Positions 1 through 8,343 of a DNA stretch of 64,000 bases are shown here, in pieces. The notes beneath the pieces were generated by a model, which saw only the letters and a program-made list of their open reading frames with translations, had not been told where the DNA came from and did no database searches. Source of the stretch: DASUBV01 sp035763085 (lineage in GTDB: Bacteria; Actinomycetota; Actinomycetes; Streptosporangiales; Streptosporangiaceae); the NCBI GenBank assembly GCA_035763085.1, contig DASUBV010000394.1, forward strand, positions 1 to 64,000, read 5' to 3'. The translations under genes and the position numbers were made by a program. The first letter of the stretch is position 1; each line of letters opens with the position of its first letter.

Positions 1-1
1 G

Positions 2-322
2 GCCGCGCCGGTCAGCGCGGACCCCGCGGGCTCGCCGGCAGCCTCGCCGGTGACGCACAAGCCGGACGCCGCCCCGCCGGCCCCGGCCCGCGAGCCGGAC
101 TCCGGCAGCGCGGAGTCATCGGCCGGCCCGGCCAAGGTGGACGGCGTCCCGGCGCCGCGCCCGGCCGGCTCGCCGGCCGGCGGTGACAGCAACGCCGGCG
201 GCAGCGCGCGCCCGGCGGACCCGCCGCCGGCCCGGGTGAGCGACTCGTCCTCGGGCACCCGGCGGCGCTCGGTGGTGTTCGAGGAAGACGACGAGCTGGA
301 CGTGCCGGACTTCCTGAAGTAG
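2..322 (+). CDS. ftsZ: Cell division protein FtsZ, C-terminal fragment (gene starts before the window)
   Basis: Partial gene: the frame is open from base 2 to the TAG at 320-322 and no start is needed inside the window. What is visible is the disordered Pro/Ala/Ser-rich linker followed by the C-terminal peptide ending DVPDFLK, which is the conserved tail actinobacterial FtsZ uses to bind SepF and other anchors. FtsZ is the tubulin-like GTPase of the division ring; its GTPase core lies upstream and is not seen. The next genes (yggS, sepF, yggT, divIVA) are its usual actinomycete neighbours, which supports the call. The linker is low-complexity, so the identification rests on the terminal motif and synteny. 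Confidence 0.88.
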   Translation, partial: AAPVSADPAGSPAASPVTHKPDAAPPAPAREPDSGSAESSAGPAKVDGVPAPRPAGSPAGGDSNAGGSARPADPPPARVSDSSSGTRRRSVVFEEDDELDVPDFLK

Positions 323-327
323 AGCCT

Positions 328-345
328 GAGCGGTTCGCTCCGCTC
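328..345 (+). terminator. Small hairpin after ftsZ
   Basis: GAGCGG and CCGCTC form a perfect 6-bp stem around a 6-nt loop just after the ftsZ stop. There is no T-tract, so it may be an mRNA-processing or attenuating hairpin rather than a true terminator. Confidence 0.25.
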
Positions 346-369
346 GCCGCGGCACGCCATGATGTCGGG

Positions 370-1104
370 ATGAGCGATGATCACGGCGGCGACGGCCGCG
401 CGGATGCCCGCCGCGAGGAGCTCCGGGACAACCTGGCGGCGCTGCGGGAGCGGATCGACGCGGCGTGCGCCGCGGCCGGGCGGCCGCCCGGCGCCGTCGC
501 GCTGGTGGCGGTCACCAAGACCTTCCCCGTGTCGGACATCGCGCTGCTCAGCGACCTCGGGGTCACCGACGTGGGCGAGAACCGGGACCAGGAGGCGGCG
601 CCCAAGGCGGCTCAGGCGGCCGCGCTGGGACTGCCGCTGACCTGGCACTTCGTCGGTCAGCTGCAGGTGAACAAGGCGGCCAGCGTGGCCGGCTACGCGG
701 ACGTGGTGCACTCGGTGGACCGGCTGCGCCTGGTCACGGCGCTGGGCCGCCGGGCGGTCGCGGCCGGCCGTGAGCTGCGCTGCCTGATCCAGGTCAGCCT
801 GGACACCGCCGCGGGCCGCGGCGGCGCGCCGCCCGCCGAGGTCGCTGGCCTGGCCGGCGCGATCGCCGCCGAGCCGGGGCTGACCCTCGGCGGGGTGATG
901 GCGGTGGCGCCCCTGGGCGAGCCCGCCCGGCCGGCCTTCGCCCTGCTGCGCGAGGTGTCAGAAAAGGTGCGCTCCGCGCATCCGGGCGCTGTGGCGATAT
1001 CAGCGGGCATGAGCGGTGACCTGGAGGACGCGATTGCCGAGGGCGCGACACTCGTGCGGATCGGTACGGCGTTGCTCGGCGGCCGGCGAGCCTTCGTCAG
1101 GTAA
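370..1104 (+). CDS. yggS: YggS family PLP-binding protein (PLP homeostasis, PROSC/PLPBP family)
   Basis: A 244-residue single-domain protein of the alanine-racemase-like TIM-barrel family that binds pyridoxal phosphate and buffers free PLP in the cytoplasm; no catalytic reaction is established for the family. The PLP lysine is in VAVTKTFP (about residues 47-54). Other family hallmarks are GENRDQEAAPK (normally GENxxQE), WHFVGQLQVNKA and the phosphate-binding C-terminal segment SAGMSGDLEDAIAEGATLVRIGTALLG. Length fits the family. The ATG at 370 is used; it lies 48 bases after ftsZ. In most actinomycetes pgeF (ylmD) sits between ftsZ and this gene; here it is absent. Confidence 0.93.
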   Translation: MSDDHGGDGRADARREELRDNLAALRERIDAACAAAGRPPGAVALVAVTKTFPVSDIALLSDLGVTDVGENRDQEAAPKAAQAAALGLPLTWHFVGQLQVNKAASVAGYADVVHSVDRLRLVTALGRRAVAAGRELRCLIQVSLDTAAGRGGAPPAEVAGLAGAIAAEPGLTLGGVMAVAPLGEPARPAFALLREVSEKVRSAHPGAVAISAGMSGDLEDAIAEGATLVRIGTALLGGRRAFVR

Positions 1105-1172
1105 TGTCCGACCAAGCGTGGCACGCCGCGGTGTGAGCGGAGCCGCTCAGCGGGCATGACGGAGGACAGCAG

Positions 1173-1661
1173 ATGGCCAGCGCGATGCGCAAGATGGCGG
1201 TCTATCTCGGCCTGGTAGAGGACGACCACCGCTACGACGACCCCTACGCCGGCGACTACGGCACCGACGAGGAGTACGACGAGTACGGTGCCGAGCTGGT
1301 CGCCCAGGACGGACGGCCCGAGGCCTACGGGTTCGGCGACGGCGTGCGCCCGCCTGGCGAGCGCCCCGTGCAGACCACCGACCTGGCCCGGATCACGACC
1401 TTGCACCCGCGCACGTACAATGAGGCCCGTACGATCGGAGAGCATTTCCGCGAAGGCACTCCGGTGATCATGAACCTGACCGAGATGGTCGATAGTGACG
1501 CAAAGCGACTGGTCGACTTCTCGGCAGGGCTGATCTTCGGGCTGCGCGGGAGCATCGAGCGCGTCACCAACAAGGTGTTCCTGCTGTCCCCGGCTAACGT
1601 CGAAGTGGCGGCCGAGGACAAGGCCCGGATCGCGGAGCGCGGCTTCTTTAACCAGAGCTAG
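1173..1661 (+). CDS. sepF: Cell division protein SepF
   Basis: A 162-residue protein that links FtsZ filaments to the membrane and is the essential early division anchor in actinobacteria. It has an N-terminal amphipathic segment (residues 1-15), an acidic Tyr/Asp-rich linker (about 16-65) and the conserved globular SepF domain (about 70-162) with the dimerising beta-sheet region around PVIMNLTEMVDSDAKRLVDF and GLIFGLRGSIERV. The start ATG has a good Shine-Dalgarno, GGAGG, about 8 nt upstream. It is 68 bases downstream of yggS and in the same orientation as ftsZ, so probably co-expressed with the division cluster. Confidence 0.95.
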   Translation: MASAMRKMAVYLGLVEDDHRYDDPYAGDYGTDEEYDEYGAELVAQDGRPEAYGFGDGVRPPGERPVQTTDLARITTLHPRTYNEARTIGEHFREGTPVIMNLTEMVDSDAKRLVDFSAGLIFGLRGSIERVTNKVFLLSPANVEVAAEDKARIAERGFFNQS

Positions 1662-1736
1662 CCGCTACCAGGCAAGACAAGACGCGGCGGTGACTGGTCC
1701 CCGGGGGCCGGCGGCCGCTGCGAGCAGGGCAGGGAC

Positions 1737-2018
1737 GTGAACATAGTCAAGCTTGTGCTGTTCTATGTACTCTCGGTGTACTTGCTGCTGCTCATCGGCA
1801 GGCTGATTCTCAGCTGGGTGCAGGCATACGCGCGCGACTGGCACCCGCACGGCGTGGTCCTGATCATCGCCGAGGCGGTCTACACGGCGACTGATCCGCC
1901 ACTGAGATTGCTAAGGCGCTACATTCCCTCGCTCCGTCTCGGTACTGTGGCTCTTGACCTCAGCTTCATGCTGCTGTTCCTGGTGGTGCTCGTGCTCTGG
2001 CAGGTCGTGCAGCAGTAG
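1737..2018 (+). CDS. YggT family membrane protein
   Basis: A 93-residue integral membrane protein with two hydrophobic segments (about residues 2-24 and 70-92) separated by a short loop containing the family pattern around TATDPPLRLLRRYIPSL. YggT proteins lie next to sepF and divIVA in most Gram-positive division clusters; a role in cell envelope or division is inferred from this synteny, and the biochemical function is not established. The start is GTG at 1737, preceded by a weak purine-rich stretch (AGGGACGT). The length is normal. Confidence 0.9.
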   Translation: MNIVKLVLFYVLSVYLLLLIGRLILSWVQAYARDWHPHGVVLIIAEAVYTATDPPLRLLRRYIPSLRLGTVALDLSFMLLFLVVLVLWQVVQQ

Positions 2019-2062
2019 AAGTGATGTAGCGTCCATAGGGGACCACGCTCCAAGGAGACGAG

Positions 2063-2914
2063 ATGCCACTGACGCCCGCGGATGTGCGGAACAAGCAGTT
2101 CAGCACGACGAGGCTCAGGCCCGGCTATGACGAAGAGGAAGTCGATGCCTTCCTCGATGAGGTAGAGGCGGAACTCGACCGGCTGATCCAGGAGAACGAG
2201 GAGCTTCGGGCCAAGCTCGCGGAAGTCCTGCGCGGCGGGAAGGCACCCGCACCGGCGGCCCTTAACGCGCCGCACGTCGAGCCGGTGCCGGAGCTGATGG
2301 CTCCCGAGCCGCCTCGTCATGAGCCTGAGCGCCGGCCGGAGCCCGTGATGATGGGCGGGATGAAGCCGGTCGAGGACAACATGGACACGGCAGCCCGTGT
2401 CCTGGCCCTCGCCCAGCAGACCGCTGACCAGGCGATTGCCGATGCCCGCCGCGAGGCCGACGAGACGCTGGGCCGCGCTCGCCGCGAGGCGGACGACATC
2501 CTGACCAAGGCGCGCCGCCAGTCCGAGCAGATCACCAGTGACGCCCGGGCCCGCGCCGAGAGCCTGGAGCGGGACGCGCAGGAGCGCCACCGCCAGGCGA
2601 TGGGCTCTCTCGTCCAGTCGCGCGAGGAGCTCGAGCGCCGGGTCGATGACCTGCGTGCCTTCGAGCGCGAGTACCGCAGCCGGCTCAAGGCGTACCTGGA
2701 GGGCCAGCTCCGCGACCTGGAAGCGGGTGCGGCGGACAGCGGGGTGTTCCCGGCCATCGGGTCCAGCCCGCAGAACAGCGTGCCGGCCGGCATGGGCGTC
2801 CGCAACGGCGGCCAGCCGTCGGTGGCAGGGTCCTACCCGGGCGTTCCCGAGCCCGTCGCGCACAACGGCTCTGGCTTCCACCCGTCGGACACGGGCCAGC
2901 ACGACCGCCGCTAG
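2063..2914 (+). CDS. divIVA: DivIVA/Wag31 polar growth scaffold
   Basis: A 283-residue coiled-coil protein that accumulates at curved membranes of the cell pole and recruits the apical cell-wall machinery in actinobacteria. The N-terminal lipid-binding domain (residues 1-55) has the family pattern PADVRNKQF and YDEEEVDAFLDEV; a long coiled coil with Arg/Glu/Ala heptads follows (about 110-225), and the tail is Gly/Pro/Ser-rich. The proline-rich insert (about 70-105) is typical of actinobacterial members. A strong Shine-Dalgarno (AAGGAGA) precedes the ATG. It closes the ftsZ-sepF-yggT-divIVA series and is followed by an unknown membrane-anchored gene. Confidence 0.95.
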   Translation: MPLTPADVRNKQFSTTRLRPGYDEEEVDAFLDEVEAELDRLIQENEELRAKLAEVLRGGKAPAPAALNAPHVEPVPELMAPEPPRHEPERRPEPVMMGGMKPVEDNMDTAARVLALAQQTADQAIADARREADETLGRARREADDILTKARRQSEQITSDARARAESLERDAQERHRQAMGSLVQSREELERRVDDLRAFEREYRSRLKAYLEGQLRDLEAGAADSGVFPAIGSSPQNSVPAGMGVRNGGQPSVAGSYPGVPEPVAHNGSGFHPSDTGQHDRR

Positions 2915-2971
2915 TCGCGACCGCGATGGCGGGGGCCCTCGGAACGCGTCGCTAGCTAGTGGAGCCTGTCG

Positions 2972-4648
2972 GTGATCCGGTTCAGTGCCGTCCTGTCGGT
3001 CGTCGTCGTGGCGATCGCGCTGCTGGGCGCAGGAGCGATCTCCGGCAGCCTGCTGCTGGTCTACCTGGCCATCGGCGTCGCGGCACTGGCCCTGGTCCTG
3101 CTGATCGCGGGCGTGGTCATCTGGCGCGAGGAGGTCTTCGGGGGAGCGGCCGCGATCGGCCAGGATCGCCGGCCCGATGTCAGGGCCGGGCAGCCGGGCC
3201 GCGCAGCGGTCTCGTCACCTGAGCAAGAGGCAGTACGTGAGCTGCCCGCCGGCGCAGACGCCGGCGGGCAGCTTGCTGCGTCCGGGGCAGGCCGGCAGCG
3301 GGCCGCCAGCGCGCCGGCGGCCTCGAGATCCACGGCGCCATTCCGCTCCGCTGCGCAGGAGCTTGCAGGGTCTGCCGGGCAGCGGGCCGGCTCGTCCCCG
3401 CGCCCGGCGGCCACGGTGGGTGCCGGGGCGGCACAAGGCGGGGGGCGCGGGGGCCCGGGCGCTGACCCCGATGACCGGGGTGAGCGCGGCGGTCACGGGT
3501 TCCGGGCTGGCCGCGAGGACCGGCGCCGGGCCAGCCGCGACCCCGACTACGGTGGCCGGCGGCGCGACAGCCGGCCGGGCAGCGTGGCGCCAGCCGAGCG
3601 GCAGGCGGCCGGGCACCGGCCCGGCAGCGGATCACCGGATCCGGGCAGCCCCTGGTCTGGCCGGCGCTGGGAGATCCAGCTGGACCGCGAGCCGGACCAG
3701 CGCCACGCCGCGCGCGAGCGGGCCGGGGCCGGGCGGGAGCCGGCCGCGGACGCGGCAGAGCGGGAGCAGCGTCGGCGGTCAGGAGAGCGCGAGCCGGCCC
3801 GTCCGGCGGCTGCCGCCGTCCCGCCGGGCACCATCGGCACGCCCGCCAGGCCCGCGGCAGGCACACCCGCCAGGCCCGCGGCCGCGAGTCAGCCCGCTGC
3901 GACCAGCTCAGGCGGCGACCGGTCGGCGAGCGGTCCGCCGGGATCATCCGGCGGACGGACCGCCGCGCCGGCGGCAGGGACCAGCGCGTCGCCCGGCGGT
4001 GCCGCGGGCCGCGCAGCCGTGTCCCCTGCGTCTCCCGGGTCCGCCAGCGAGCGGGCGCCCGGCCCGGCCCGAGGCCGCGGCCCGGCCCGAGAGCACGGGC
4101 CAGCGCGGGACCGCGGGCCAGCGCGAGAGCACGAGCCTGCGCGGGACCGGGACGCAGCACCGCGCCCGGCAGCGGCTTCGGCCAGCGCGGCTGCCCCGGC
4201 GCCCGCGAAGACGGGCTCCTCCGCCTCCGGCACCGCCGCCCGGGCTGCGTCCTCGTCCCAGTCCCCGTCCGCGGCTTCCGCGCCGAAGCCCGGCGCGGGC
4301 GGGCCGCCGCCGCGGCCGGGAGTGCCGGCCGCCCGGCCAGCGGCTAGCATCAGCGCGGCCAGCACCAGCACGGCCAGGTCTGTAAGGCCCAGCACCAGCA
4401 CCGCCAGTGCGGCGAAGCCGCCGGCCGCCGCTCCCTCGGGAGCTGCTCCGCCGGGGGCCGCTGGCGCGGCTGCCGGAGCGGACACTCAGGTCAGCGTGGT
4501 CCCCGGCATCGGCCGGTACCACCTGGCTGACTGCATCCTCATCCGGTTCCTCGGCCCCGAGGACCTGGACAGCATGACCAGGCAGGCGGCCGAGGCCGCG
4601 GGCTGCGTGCCGTGCAAGGCGTGCCGCCCCGATAGCGCTGCCTCGTAA
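2972..4648 (+). CDS. Membrane-anchored protein with long disordered linker and C-terminal Cys/His motif (unknown function)
   Basis: A 558-residue protein. Residues about 1-50 form two closely spaced hydrophobic segments (SVVVVAIALLGAGAI and LLLVYLAIGVAALALVLLIAG), then a very long Arg/Pro/Ala/Gly/Ser-rich linker (about 60-500) containing short imperfect repeats such as GPAREH/GPARDR near 365-392 and a GTPARPAA pair. Only the last ~55 residues look folded: PGIGRYHLADC, then CVPCKACRPD at the end. The YHxxxC...CxxCxxC pattern resembles a small metal- or thiol-binding module seen at the C-terminus of actinobacterial proteins encoded between divIVA and ileS; I know no assigned function. Start GTG at 2972. 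Its place after divIVA suggests, but does not show, a link to polar growth. Confidence 0.75.
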   Translation: MIRFSAVLSVVVVAIALLGAGAISGSLLLVYLAIGVAALALVLLIAGVVIWREEVFGGAAAIGQDRRPDVRAGQPGRAAVSSPEQEAVRELPAGADAGGQLAASGAGRQRAASAPAASRSTAPFRSAAQELAGSAGQRAGSSPRPAATVGAGAAQGGGRGGPGADPDDRGERGGHGFRAGREDRRRASRDPDYGGRRRDSRPGSVAPAERQAAGHRPGSGSPDPGSPWSGRRWEIQLDREPDQRHAARERAGAGREPAADAAEREQRRRSGEREPARPAAAAVPPGTIGTPARPAAGTPARPAAASQPAATSSGGDRSASGPPGSSGGRTAAPAAGTSASPGGAAGRAAVSPASPGSASERAPGPARGRGPAREHGPARDRGPAREHEPARDRDAAPRPAAASASAAAPAPAKTGSSASGTAARAASSSQSPSAASAPKPGAGGPPPRPGVPAARPAASISAASTSTARSVRPSTSTASAAKPPAAAPSGAAPPGAAGAAAGADTQVSVVPGIGRYHLADCILIRFLGPEDLDSMTRQAAEAAGCVPCKACRPDSAAS

Positions 4649-4670
4649 CCCCGATAGCGCTGCCTCGTAA
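4627..4670 (+). repeat. Perfect 22-bp tandem duplication across a stop codon
   Basis: The 22-base unit at 4627-4648, holding the last codons and TAA stop of the upstream gene, is repeated exactly at 4649-4670. The second copy is untranslated and fills most of the 40-bp gap to the convergent ileS stop. Confidence 0.95.
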
Positions 4671-4688
4671 CTCGGCCCCGGAACCGGC

Positions 4689-7600
4689 TCAGGCTCGCCG
4701 AATCCAGAAGGTGAGCCTGAGGTCGGTGTCGGCATGCTCGACACCGGCAGCCGCCACCTCGCCCGAGGCCGGCCCGCTGCCCCCGGCGGCCGGCCCGTAG
4801 CTCGTCGCCAGCACCTCGGTGCTGACCAGCGCCCCGTGCTCCGCCAGTGCCCGGGCCAGTTCCGGGTCCTCGGTGGCCCAGCGCAGCTCGATCCGGTCGC
4901 TCACCGCCAGGCCGTCGCGCTTGCGGGCTTCGGAGACCAGCCGGATGACCTGACGGGCGTAGCCCTCGCGGAGCAGTTCCGGGGTGATAGCGGTCTCCAG
5001 GGCCACTGTCTCGCCGTTGTCGCTGGCCACCGCCCAGCCCGCCCGCGGCGTCTGCGTGATGGTGACGTCCTCCGGAGCCAGCCGCACCAGGCCGCCGGGC
5101 TCCTCGCCCGGCACGCCCGCGACCCGCACCGCGGCCGATCCGGCCGAGCCCAGCTCAGCAGCCAGGACGGCCGGGTCGGCGGCCTCGACCGCGGCCGCGA
5201 CCAGCGGCGTGTCCTTGCCGAACCGCCTGCCCAGGGCGCGGTAGCTGGGCCGCACCGTGTAGCTGACCAGCTCGCCGCTGGCCGCGTCCAGCTGCTCCAG
5301 CACGCGGACATTGAGCTCGTCGGCGACCTGGTGGCGCAGCTCGGCCGGCAGGGCGGCGAACCCCGCGGCGCCGGCGAGCGCGCGGGCGAGCGGCTGGCGC
5401 ACCGGCAGGACCGCGCTGGCCCGGGCCGCGCGGCCGAGCTCGACCAGCCGCCGGGCGAGGGCCATCTGGCCCGCCAGCTCCGCGTCTATCAGGCTGGCGT
5501 CGGCCGCGGGCCAGGCGGCCAGGTGCACGGAGTCCGGCGCTGAGCCGGGCGCCGGGTCCGGCGCTGAGCCTGGCGCCGGGTCCCCGGCCGTCCCGTGCAG
5601 CACCCCCCACAGGTAGTCCGTCAGGAACGGCGTGACCGGCGCCATCAGCCGCGTCAGCGTCTCCAGCGCCGTGTACAGCGTCGCGAACGCCGCCGCCCCG
5701 CCCGGCGTGCCCGGTCCCTCCCAGAACCTGCGCCGGCTCCGGCGTACGTACCAGTTGGACAGGTCATCAATGAACGCCGCGATGCGCCGTCCGGACGCCG
5801 CCGAGTCGAACGCCTCCAGCGCGGCGGTCACGTCCCGCACCACCGCGTTCAGCTCGCTGAGCAGCCACCGGTCCAGCGCCGGGCGGCTGGCCGGCGGCGG
5901 GGCCGCGGCCAGCGCGGCCGGCGTCCACGCCTGGCCCCCGGCCGCCCCGGCGTTGGCGTAGCGGACCAGGAACGACACCGTGTTCCAGTAGGTCAGCAGG
6001 ACCTTCCGGACGATCTCCTCCAGCGCCGCCGAGCCGATCTTGCGGGTCGCCCACGGCGAGCCGGCCGCGAAGAAGAACCAGCGCAGCGCGTCGGCGCCGT
6101 GCGCCTCCAGCAGCGGCAGCGGCTCCAGCACGTTGCCCAGGTGCTTGCTCATCTTGCGGCCCTGCTCGTCCGCGATCAGGCCCAGGCACACCACGTTCTC
6201 GTAGGCCGACCGCCCGAACACCAGCGTGCCCACCGCCATCAGCGAGTAGAACCAGCCCCGGGTCTGGTCGATGGCCTCGCAGATGAACTGCGCCGGGTAG
6301 GAGCGCCGGAACTCCGCCTCGTCCCGCAGCGGCGCCCCGAACTGCGCGAACGGCATCGAGCCGGAGTCGTACCAGACGTCGATGACCTCGGGCACCCGCC
6401 GGGCCGGCTCGTGGCAGTCCGGGCAGCCGATCAGCACGTCGTCGACGAATGGCCGGTGCGGGTCCAGCCCGGTCAGGTCGGTCCCGGCCAGCTCCGACAG
6501 CTCGGCCAGCGAGCCGACGCAGGTCACGTGCCCGGACGGGCACTGCCACAGCGGCAGCGGCGTACCCCAGTACCGGGTCCGGGACAGTGCCCAGTCCACA
6601 TTGCTGCGCAGCCACTCGCCGTACCGGCCGTCCCGGATCGACGGCGGCTGCCAGTTCGTCCGGGCGTTCTGCTCCAGCAGCTGGTCCTTGATCGCGGTGG
6701 TGCGGATGAACCAGGACGGCATCGCGTAATACAGCAGCGGGGTGCCGCACCGCCAGCAGTGCGGGTAGCTGTGCTCGTGCCCCTCCGACCGGAACAGCAG
6801 GCCGCGGTCGTCCAGGTCCCGGATCAGCGGCCGGTCCGCGGCCTTGAAGAACAGCCCGCCCACCAGCGGCAGGCCCTCGTCGAACCGCCCGTCGGGCCGC
6901 ACCGGGTTCACCACGGGCAGGCCGTGCTCGCGGCCGGCGGCCAGGTCGTCGGCGCCGAAGGCCGGCGCGAGGTGCACCAGCCCGGTGCCGTCCTGGGTGG
7001 TTACGAAGGAGGCAGGGACCACCCGGTGCGCGCCGGCCACCTCGACCAGGCTGAAGGGTGGCTGGTAGGTCGCCCCGGCCAGCTCGCTGCCGCGCATCCG
7101 CGCCGTCACGTGCCAGCCCTCGCCGAGCACCCGGGCGGCCAGGTTGTCGGCGACCACCACCCGGTCGCCGTGCCCGGCCCGGCGGGCCACCGCGTACACC
7201 TCGCCGGGGTGTACCGCGACCGCCGTGTTGGACACCAGCGTCCACGGCGTGGTCGTCCACACCAGCAGGTCGGCCCCGCGCAGCTCGGCGCGCCCGCCCG
7301 GCGGCAGGTCGCGCAGCGGGAACCGGACGATCACCGACGGGTCGGTCACCGTCCGGTAGACATCGGGCTGGCCCATCTCGTGATCGGACAGCGGCGTGCC
7401 GCAGCGCGGGCAGTACGGGCTGATCCGGTGGTCGCGGACCAGCAGGCCCTGGCGGTAGATCTGCTGCAGCGACCACCAGACCGACTCGATGTAGGCCGGG
7501 TCCATCGTCTTGTAGGCGGTGGACAGGTCGATCCAGTAGCCCATCCGCCGGGTCAGCTCGGCGAAGGCGTCCACGTGCCGCAGCACCGACTCCCGGCACC

Positions 7601-7967
7601 GCGCGTTGAACGCGGCGATGCCGTAGGCCTCGATGTCCCGCTTGGCGGTGAGCCCGAGCTCCTTCTCCACCGCTACCTCGACCGGCAGCCCGTGACAGTC
7701 CCAGCCCGCCCGGCGCGGCACGTGGTAGCCCTGCATGGTCTTGAACCGCGGGAACGCGTCCTTGAACACGCGCGCCTCGATGTGGTGCACGCCGGGCATC
7801 CCGTTGGCCGTCGGCGGCCCCTCGTAGAAGATCCACCGCTCGCCGCCCGCGGTCTGCTCCAGGGAGCGCCGGAAGACCTTGCCGTCCGCCCAGCGGCGCA
7901 GGATGTCCCGCTCGAGCGCGGGCAGGTCGACGCTGCCCGGCAGTTCCGGGAAGGGCATGCCCGGCAT
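4689..7967 (-). CDS. ileS: Isoleucine-tRNA ligase
   Basis: Class I aminoacyl-tRNA synthetase of about 1092 residues that charges tRNA-Ile. Visible are the HIGH-like box in GPPTANGMPGVHHIEARV, an inserted CP1 editing domain (segments WTTTPWTL and GTGLVHLAPAFG), a zinc-type pair CPRCGTPL and CWRCGTPL, the KMSKS loop in GRKMSKHLGN, and an anticodon-binding C-terminal half. The frame is open to 8015, but the ATG at 7967 has an ideal GGAGG 9 nt upstream, so it is preferred; a second ATG is at 7958. It runs opposite to its neighbours. An 8-residue repeat (SAPDPAPG) is inserted near the anticodon-binding region. No T-box leader was recognised upstream. Confidence 0.97.
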   Translation of the reverse strand: MPGMPFPELPGSVDLPALERDILRRWADGKVFRRSLEQTAGGERWIFYEGPPTANGMPGVHHIEARVFKDAFPRFKTMQGYHVPRRAGWDCHGLPVEVAVEKELGLTAKRDIEAYGIAAFNARCRESVLRHVDAFAELTRRMGYWIDLSTAYKTMDPAYIESVWWSLQQIYRQGLLVRDHRISPYCPRCGTPLSDHEMGQPDVYRTVTDPSVIVRFPLRDLPPGGRAELRGADLLVWTTTPWTLVSNTAVAVHPGEVYAVARRAGHGDRVVVADNLAARVLGEGWHVTARMRGSELAGATYQPPFSLVEVAGAHRVVPASFVTTQDGTGLVHLAPAFGADDLAAGREHGLPVVNPVRPDGRFDEGLPLVGGLFFKAADRPLIRDLDDRGLLFRSEGHEHSYPHCWRCGTPLLYYAMPSWFIRTTAIKDQLLEQNARTNWQPPSIRDGRYGEWLRSNVDWALSRTRYWGTPLPLWQCPSGHVTCVGSLAELSELAGTDLTGLDPHRPFVDDVLIGCPDCHEPARRVPEVIDVWYDSGSMPFAQFGAPLRDEAEFRRSYPAQFICEAIDQTRGWFYSLMAVGTLVFGRSAYENVVCLGLIADEQGRKMSKHLGNVLEPLPLLEAHGADALRWFFFAAGSPWATRKIGSAALEEIVRKVLLTYWNTVSFLVRYANAGAAGGQAWTPAALAAAPPPASRPALDRWLLSELNAVVRDVTAALEAFDSAASGRRIAAFIDDLSNWYVRRSRRRFWEGPGTPGGAAAFATLYTALETLTRLMAPVTPFLTDYLWGVLHGTAGDPAPGSAPDPAPGSAPDSVHLAAWPAADASLIDAELAGQMALARRLVELGRAARASAVLPVRQPLARALAGAAGFAALPAELRHQVADELNVRVLEQLDAASGELVSYTVRPSYRALGRRFGKDTPLVAAAVEAADPAVLAAELGSAGSAAVRVAGVPGEEPGGLVRLAPEDVTITQTPRAGWAVASDNGETVALETAITPELLREGYARQVIRLVSEARKRDGLAVSDRIELRWATEDPELARALAEHGALVSTEVLATSYGPAAGGSGPASGEVAAAGVEHADTDLRLTFWIRRA
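5533..5580 (-). repeat. 24-bp tandem repeat inside ileS
   Basis: Two adjacent 24-base units (5533-5556 and 5557-5580) differ at one base and encode a Ser-Ala-Pro-Asp-Pro-Ala-Pro-Gly repeat in the linker after WGVLHGTAGD. This is a recent in-frame duplication in an essential gene. Confidence 0.9.
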
Positions 7968-8343
7968 GATCAACGGCCTCCGCGGGTTCGTGCGCTCGCG
8001 GGCCCGCCCCTGCACCGCCGCCGGAAGCTGCGAGCGGCGGCTGCCCCCGCAGCGCCGTGCAAGCGTTCAGGATAACGGAACGGGGTTACGCTGCCCGCTG
8101 ATTATTCGCCCGCCCCGGCGGCGCCGGGCTGGCCAGCACGCCGGATATCACGGGATACTCCGGGCATCTTTCCCGTCCCGGAACGCCCGCCCCGGCGGCT
8201 GCCGGCCGGCCTGCCCCGGCCGCCCTCCGGTCGGGGCAGCCCGCGCCGGCAGGTATGTTTGCGGACGGCTGCGGTCAGCACTTATTCTCCGGTGACTGCC
8301 CAGCTTTTCTTGATCATTTCGAGGGCGCCGAGGGAGGCGGGAC
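7968..8343. other. Divergent intergenic region between ileS and the traR/dksA-like gene
   Basis: 376 bp with no credible gene. It holds the ileS Shine-Dalgarno (minus strand, 7977-7981), a plus-strand promoter candidate at 8259-8288, and the traR-like Shine-Dalgarno near 8331-8340. A possible minus-strand -10 (TATCCT, 8069-8074) lacks a recognisable -35. Confidence 0.6.
8259..8288 (+). promoter_or_regulatory. Candidate promoter for the traR/dksA-like gene
   Basis: TTGCGG (8259-8264) and TATTCT (8283-8288) are separated by 18 bp, close to a housekeeping sigma-factor promoter. The start codon follows about 55 bases downstream. Confidence 0.45.

Noticed and set aside
7968..8343. T-box leader upstream of ileS, common in actinobacteria
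   Set aside because: No T-box sequence (TGGNACCGCG-like) is visible on the minus strand in this region, and no anti-sequestrator could be drawn near the Shine-Dalgarno.
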